Shown in pieces: positions 58,703 through 62,939 of a stretch of DNA of 62,939 bases (its first letter is position 1; each line of letters opens with the position of its first letter). The stretch is from contig JAHEFF010000004.1 in NCBI GenBank assembly GCA_024640315.1, positions 1-62,939 on the forward strand. Direction: 5' to 3'. The notes beneath the pieces are model-generated. The model was given only the letters and a program-made list of their open reading frames with translations, did no database searches and was not told the origin of the DNA. Position numbers and translations under genes: made by a program. The DNA is from Woeseiaceae bacterium. GTDB taxonomy: Bacteria; Pseudomonadota; Gammaproteobacteria; Steroidobacterales; Woeseiaceae.

Positions 58703-60316
58703 TTACGAAAATGCAGCGTCCGACGAAATCTTCGGTGGCGTTGCAAACGTGTGATATGGCGCGGGCGACGGTACGGTCCATTCGAGCCCCCTCGGATTGT
58801 CCCAAACGGCTTGCGACGCAACCTCACCTTTCTTGCGAGCGCATTGATACACAACATAGACGAACAGCAGCTGTGATAAGCCGAAGCCGATTGCACCGAC
58901 GCTGGCAATTGAATTGAAGTCCGTAAATTGTGTTGAGTAGTCGGGAATTCTTCGCGGCATGCCGGCCAGACCCAGGAAGTGCATCGGGAAAAACGTGACA
59001 TTGACGAATATGGTCGACAGCCAGAAATGCAGCTTGCCGAGGCTTTCGTTATAGAAATGACCGGTCCATTTCGGCATCCAGTAATAAACCGCTGCCATCA
59101 GGGCAAAAATCGACCCCGGCACCAGCACGTAATGGAAATGCGCCACAACGAAATACGAGTCGTGATACTGGATATCAGCCGGCGCTATCGCGAGCATCAG
59201 GCCGGAAAACCCACCGATGGTGAACAGGAAGAGGAAGCCGAGCGAGAACAGCATGGGCGTTTCGAACGTCATCGAGCCACGCCACATAGTCGCCATCCAG
59301 TTGAATACTTTCACACCGGTCGGCACCGCGATGAGCATCGTAGCAAACATGAAAAACATCTGGCCCGTCAGCGGCATGCCGACGGTGAACATGTGGTGCG
59401 CCCAGACGATGAAAGAAAGAAACGCGATGCTTGATGCTGCGTAGACCATCGAGTCGTGGCCGAAAAGCGGTTTCCGCGAAAACGTCGGAATAATTTCGGA
59501 GACGACACCAAAAGCCGGCAGGATCATGATGTAGACCTCGGGGTGACCGAAGAACCAGAATATATGCTGGAACATCACGGGATCCCCGCCACCGGCGGCG
59601 AGGAAGAAGCTGGTGCCGAAAAACTGGTCCGTCAACAGCATAGTCACGGCGCCAGCCAGTACGGGCATCACCGCGATCAGCAGGTAGGCCGTGATCAGCC
59701 AGGTCCAGACGAACATCGGCATTTTGAGGAGCGACATATCCGGCGCTCGCATGTTGATGATCGTCACAATGACATTGATCGCACCCATGATCGACGACAG
59801 ACCCATCAGGTGGACCGAGAAGATCAGGAACGGAAATGCATCGCCGGTTTGTAGCACGAGCGGTGGGTACATCGTCCAGCCGCTGGCAGGTGCGCCGCCC
59901 GGCATGAACAGCGTGGAAGCCAGGATGCCGAATGCGACCGGCAGGATCCAGAATGACCAGTTATTCATGCGCGGCAGCGCCATATCGGGCGCGCCAATCA
60001 TCAACGGAATCATCCAGTTCGCGAGACCGACAAAGGCGGGCATCACCGCACCGAATACCATGATCAGTGCATGCATCGTCGTCATCTGGTTGAAGAACGC
60101 CGGGTCGACGAACTGCAGGCCAGGTGTGAACAGCTCCGAGCGAATGATCAGCGCCATCGAACCGCCGACGAAAAACATAACGAGACTAAGCAGCAGGTAC
60201 ATCGTGCCGATGTCCTTGTGATTCGTCGCATAAAGCCATCGGCGCCAGCCCTTTGTCGGGCCGTGGTCGTCGTGTTCAATATGGTCCGCGTGTGCGTCTG
60301 TTATTGCGCCGCTCAT
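58703..60316 (-). CDS. coxA: Cytochrome c oxidase subunit I
   Basis: This 537-residue protein is the catalytic subunit with heme a and the heme a3-CuB centre. Seen are TNHKDIGTMYLL, the FWFFGHPEVYIMILPAFGVVSEI loop with His, Glu and Tyr of the A1-type (D-channel glutamate and His-Tyr crosslink), WAHHMFTVGM and the two conserved HFHY histidines. The ATG overlaps the coxB stop. Confidence 0.99.
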   Translation of the reverse strand: MSGAITDAHADHIEHDDHGPTKGWRRWLYATNHKDIGTMYLLLSLVMFFVGGSMALIIRSELFTPGLQFVDPAFFNQMTTMHALIMVFGAVMPAFVGLANWMIPLMIGAPDMALPRMNNWSFWILPVAFGILASTLFMPGGAPASGWTMYPPLVLQTGDAFPFLIFSVHLMGLSSIMGAINVIVTIINMRAPDMSLLKMPMFVWTWLITAYLLIAVMPVLAGAVTMLLTDQFFGTSFFLAAGGGDPVMFQHIFWFFGHPEVYIMILPAFGVVSEIIPTFSRKPLFGHDSMVYAASSIAFLSFIVWAHHMFTVGMPLTGQMFFMFATMLIAVPTGVKVFNWMATMWRGSMTFETPMLFSLGFLFLFTIGGFSGLMLAIAPADIQYHDSYFVVAHFHYVLVPGSIFALMAAVYYWMPKWTGHFYNESLGKLHFWLSTIFVNVTFFPMHFLGLAGMPRRIPDYSTQFTDFNSIASVGAIGFGLSQLLFVYVVYQCARKKGEVASQAVWDNPRGLEWTVPSPAPYHTFATPPKISSDAAFS

Positions 60317-61131
60317 TTCTGTTCTCCGCTGGTGGCAGCAAGCGAAGTAGCGCCACCCTTTTCATTTTCGAGCCAGGCCTGGAATTCGGCGGGCTCCAGT
60401 ACTTCAACCACAATCGGCATATAGCCGTGATCCATGCCGCAAAGTTCTGCGCACTGTCCGCGGAAGGTGCCGGTCTGCTCAGCCTTGAACCAGGTCTCGT
60501 TCATATATCCGGGGATGGCGTCTTTCTTTATAGCGAGGTCGGGAACCCACCAGGCATGCACGACGTCATTTGACGTCAGGAGCAGGCGCACTTTGGCGCC
60601 CTGCGGAATAACCAGCGGATTGTCGACATCCAACAGGTAGTTGTCGACAGTGCTCGGGTCAATACCCGATCCACGGCGCCTTGCCGCTGCGCTGTTTCGT
60701 GCGAGGGTGCTGTAATACGCTACGTCTTCACCCTGGTAGGTGTAGTGCCACTTCCACTGATAGCCCGTGGCCACAATGGTCAGATCGGGGTCGCGTGTAT
60801 CTTCAAGCTTGATCATGAGCTCCGCGGAAGGTACCGCCATGATGAGTAGAATCACCACCGGGATAACCGTCCAGATGACCTCTGCAGTCATGCTGTGTGA
60901 AAAAGTCGCCGGCACGGCGCCTTTCGACTTACGGTGCGCAAACAGCGAATAGATCATCGCGCCAAATACGACGACGGCGATGGCGACACACCACCAGAAG
61001 ATAATCATGTGTATTTGATGGGTTTCGGCGCTGAGCTCGGTAATACCCTTCGGCATATTGATGGCCCAGTCAGCAAGCGCATTGCTGGAGGCGGCGAGCA
61101 GCAGCACACCCGTACACAGTTTTCGAATCAT
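60313..61131 (-). CDS. coxB: Cytochrome c oxidase subunit II
   Basis: This 272-residue subunit carries the CuA site that receives electrons from cytochrome c. It has a signal/first helix (LCTGVLLLAASSNALA), two membrane helices, the YQWKWHYTY motif and the CuA ligands in GQCAELCGMDHGYMPI (two Cys, a Glu, a His and a Met). There is no fused cytochrome c domain. ATG 61131 (AGGTGA upstream) is preferred to the longer frame. It is the first gene of the cluster. Confidence 0.97.
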   Translation of the reverse strand: MIRKLCTGVLLLAASSNALADWAINMPKGITELSAETHQIHMIIFWWCVAIAVVVFGAMIYSLFAHRKSKGAVPATFSHSMTAEVIWTVIPVVILLIMAVPSAELMIKLEDTRDPDLTIVATGYQWKWHYTYQGEDVAYYSTLARNSAAARRRGSGIDPSTVDNYLLDVDNPLVIPQGAKVRLLLTSNDVVHAWWVPDLAIKKDAIPGYMNETWFKAEQTGTFRGQCAELCGMDHGYMPIVVEVLEPAEFQAWLENEKGGATSLAATSGEQK

Positions 61132-61242
61132 TGGAAATTCACCTGGCGGCTGTTCATTGCCGCAATCCACCATTTTCTAATTTGCAGCCTCAGACCTTCA
61201 ATATGTAATCCACGCAACACGGTTAATAGCTCGTTCCAGTCA

Positions 61243-61261
61243 GTTTAGACTGAATCTAAAC
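61243..61261. promoter_or_regulatory. Dyad upstream of coxB
   Basis: GTTTAGA-CTGAA-TCTAAAC forms perfect seven-base arms about 115 bases before the coxB start. It may be an operator for a dimeric regulator. The rest of the 313-base gap between coxB and bioC shows no other clear signal. Confidence 0.4.
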
Positions 61262-61444
61262 GAGTAAGCAGGGGGTATCAACTCAGAGTAGGTGCGGACC
61301 GGTCAAAAAAGCACGCGCAGTGTACTCAAAGGAATTGCCGCATGCAACAATGGGCCATTAATGTGCCGGCAGAAAAGATGTATTAAAACAATGTGTTATA
61401 GACCCTGTTTTGAGCGGGTAAACAAGATTTTCGCATTGCGCAAT

Positions 61445-62314
61445 TCATTCTTCGCGAAGCCGCCGGATGGATCCGGGATCGACATGAAACTCACCGACCG
61501 GTGAACGCGGGCCGGAGCCCCAGGCATGGCCGTAGACGATTTCAACGTCTACCGTCACGCCGCCATCTCCGCCTGTTCGGAGCAGATTGTCCTGCATAGC
61601 GCGAAATCGCCTTTTGCCTGTCAGCGTCCGGCGGCGCTCCGTGAGGCAGTTTCTGGCGCCGCACGCCGACAAATCGCGAAACAGCGAAGTCGTGTCCCGG
61701 TACGCGACGGCCAGCCTGTCGACATCCAGCACCGGATCCGTCAATCCCGCCCTCACCAGCGAGTCTCCGACGTCGTGCATGTCCGCAAACTTGTGAATGT
61801 GATCCGAGCCGTCGGCGAGCTCCCAGGCGTGTCTGAGTGATGCGAGGCTGTCCGGTCCAAGCGTGGCAAATGTAAATACGCCGCCCTTCTTCAACGCTCG
61901 CGCAACCTCGGAGAAGCAGGCGGTCAGGTCACCGATCCACGGCAACAGCATATTCGCAACGATGAGATCGATGCTGCCCGTCCGCAAGGGCAGTTTTGAC
62001 GCGTCGGCCTGCACTTCCCGAGTCTTCGCAAACATCGTTCGTCCGGCTTTGGCGCGCGTGAGCATGGGCCCACAAATATCCAGGCTGATGACCCTCGCCT
62101 TGCGGAACGACTTCGCGAGCTGCCTGCTACCTGACCCGGTCGCGGAACCCAGGTCCAGGATATGCTCCGGCTTGATCAGCAGCGGTGCGAGCCGCTCCTG
62201 CAGCCCTTCGAAACTTCTGCGATGAACGAAGTCCGCCTCGTCGAAGCGTGCTGCCGCGAAGTCGAATCGTCTTCGCACGTCGCGTGCCTTCAGTTCTGAT
62301 GAATCGCCACTCAT
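61445..62314 (-). CDS. bioC: Malonyl-ACP O-methyltransferase BioC
   Basis: BioC methylates malonyl-ACP to start pimelate synthesis for biotin. The 289-residue form begins MSGDSSELKARDVRRRFDFAAARFDEADF and has the class I motif HILDLGSATGSGSRQLAKSF and the family block ACFSEVARALKKGGVFTFATLGPDSLASLRHAW. ATG 62314 is chosen; the in-frame codons upstream extend into comF's region. bioC next to comF, divergent, matches other gammaproteobacteria. Confidence 0.9.
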   Translation of the reverse strand: MSGDSSELKARDVRRRFDFAAARFDEADFVHRRSFEGLQERLAPLLIKPEHILDLGSATGSGSRQLAKSFRKARVISLDICGPMLTRAKAGRTMFAKTREVQADASKLPLRTGSIDLIVANMLLPWIGDLTACFSEVARALKKGGVFTFATLGPDSLASLRHAWELADGSDHIHKFADMHDVGDSLVRAGLTDPVLDVDRLAVAYRDTTSLFRDLSACGARNCLTERRRTLTGKRRFRAMQDNLLRTGGDGGVTVDVEIVYGHAWGSGPRSPVGEFHVDPGSIRRLREE

Positions 62315-62393
62315 GTCGCGCAGTATACGTTTTTGCAGGCACTGGCCGGATTTGCCAGATGTTGTCGTTGAGCTGTCGGTGGAAGCTTGATAC

Positions 62394-62939
62394 ATGCTGA
62401 CGCTGAAGCCCGGGGGTCTTTTTGGCAGTATCTGCGTTTTATGCGGGTTGCCTGCCAGTGGCACACGCATTTGCAGGCTTTGCGTCAAAGTGCTGCCGTG
62501 GAACGATCGTTTTTGTGATCGTTGCGGTCAACCGGTGACCCTTGCGCTGGCCATCGGGATCAACTGTGCTGCATGCCAGCAACGCCTGCCGAACTTCAGT
62601 CGGGCACGCGCACCATTTCATTACGCGTTTCCCGTCGATACCGCGCTCAAAAAAATGAAATTCCGACGGCAATTGACCCTGGCGCCGGCATTCGCGGAAT
62701 TCCTGCTACCCGTCTTGCGCACTGACTTCAAAGAATGCGACGCACTGATTCCTGTGCCACTGCATCGATGGCGTCACGTTACCCGAGGTTTCAACCAGGC
62801 CCACGAACTGTGCCGCCCCCTGGGGAGGGCAACGAAGCTGCCGATTATTCAGCCGGCCATGCGGATCAGGGCAACCCGCTCGCAGTCAGGCCTGACTGCA
62901 GTTGAAAGGAGCAGAAATCTGAAAAACGCATTCGTTGTT
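62394..62939 (+). CDS. comF: ComF/GntX-family phosphoribosyltransferase-like protein, 3' truncated by window edge
   Basis: The frame from ATG 62394 remains open for 182 codons to the window end. It starts with a Cys-rich zinc part (CVLCG, CRLC, CDRCG, CAAC pairs), then the PRTase part LKKMKFRRQLTLAP, ALIPVPLHRWRHVTRGFNQAHEL and RSQSGLTAVERSRNLKNAF. ComF proteins support DNA uptake in some bacteria; in proteobacteria the role is less clear. It is divergent from bioC with a 79-base gap. Confidence 0.93.
   Translation, partial: MLTLKPGGLFGSICVLCGLPASGTRICRLCVKVLPWNDRFCDRCGQPVTLALAIGINCAACQQRLPNFSRARAPFHYAFPVDTALKKMKFRRQLTLAPAFAEFLLPVLRTDFKECDALIPVPLHRWRHVTRGFNQAHELCRPLGRATKLPIIQPAMRIRATRSQSGLTAVERSRNLKNAFVV

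Overview
This 62.9 kb window is a chromosomal segment around the replication origin of a gammaproteobacterium. The evidence is the block rpmH-rnpA-yidC-mnmE / dnaA-dnaN-recF-gyrB, the two-subunit glyQ-glyS, the glnA-ntrB-ntrC cluster, the rhodanese-grxC-secB-gpsA block facing envC-ctpA-yibQ, and the coxB-coxA-cox11-coxC-surf1-cyoE cluster with a DUF2909 gene. TRAP and sodium-symporter genes fit a marine or saline heterotroph, but species cannot be fixed from sequence alone. I see no rRNA, tRNA, insertion sequence, prophage or CRISPR array. Most genes are core genes.

Layout. 1-3.1 kb: the end of a TolB-like/TPR protein and two paralogous small outer-membrane barrels. 3.2-13.5 kb: origin region, with mnmE, yidC, rnpA and rpmH leftward and dnaA, dnaN, recF and gyrB rightward; oriC lies between dnaA and dnaN and two parS-like sites lie inside recF. 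13.5-19 kb: a MarR regulator with an isoprenylcysteine-methyltransferase-like protein, then glyQ-glyS-gmhB-plsC leftward. 19-24 kb: nitrogen regulation (glnA with a sigma-54 promoter and two NtrC-type sites, a DUF4124 protein, ntrB, ntrC). 24-31 kb: pyrD-like, trmL, gpsA-secB-grxC-rhodanese, and envC-ctpA-yibQ. 31-40 kb: methyltransferase, a seven-Kazal secreted protein, a HerA-like ATPase, OPT and SSF transporters. 39-48.5 kb: tatABC, dtd, an orphan terminator with a possible small RNA, a Tat-lipoprotein TRAP binding protein, an unknown methyltransferase-like gene, TRAP permeases and trkA-trkH. 48.5-54.4 kb: uvrD, a TPR/beta-barrel protein, and an ECF sigma / zinc anti-sigma / poly-acidic secreted protein operon. 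54.4-61.1 kb: cytochrome c oxidase and its assembly factors. 61.4 kb to the end: bioC, and comF running off the window.

Points most worth a second look: rnpA has no ATG or GTG start upstream of its conserved core, and its open frame runs unbroken through the whole of rpmH; ntrB also lacks a canonical start; parS palindromes sit inside recF; the sigma/anti-sigma locus encodes a secreted protein that is about two-thirds Asp/Glu; a seven-domain Kazal inhibitor is present; a decayed copy of the coxC 3' end lies beside coxC; and a strong terminator at 41.2 kb has no gene in front of it.
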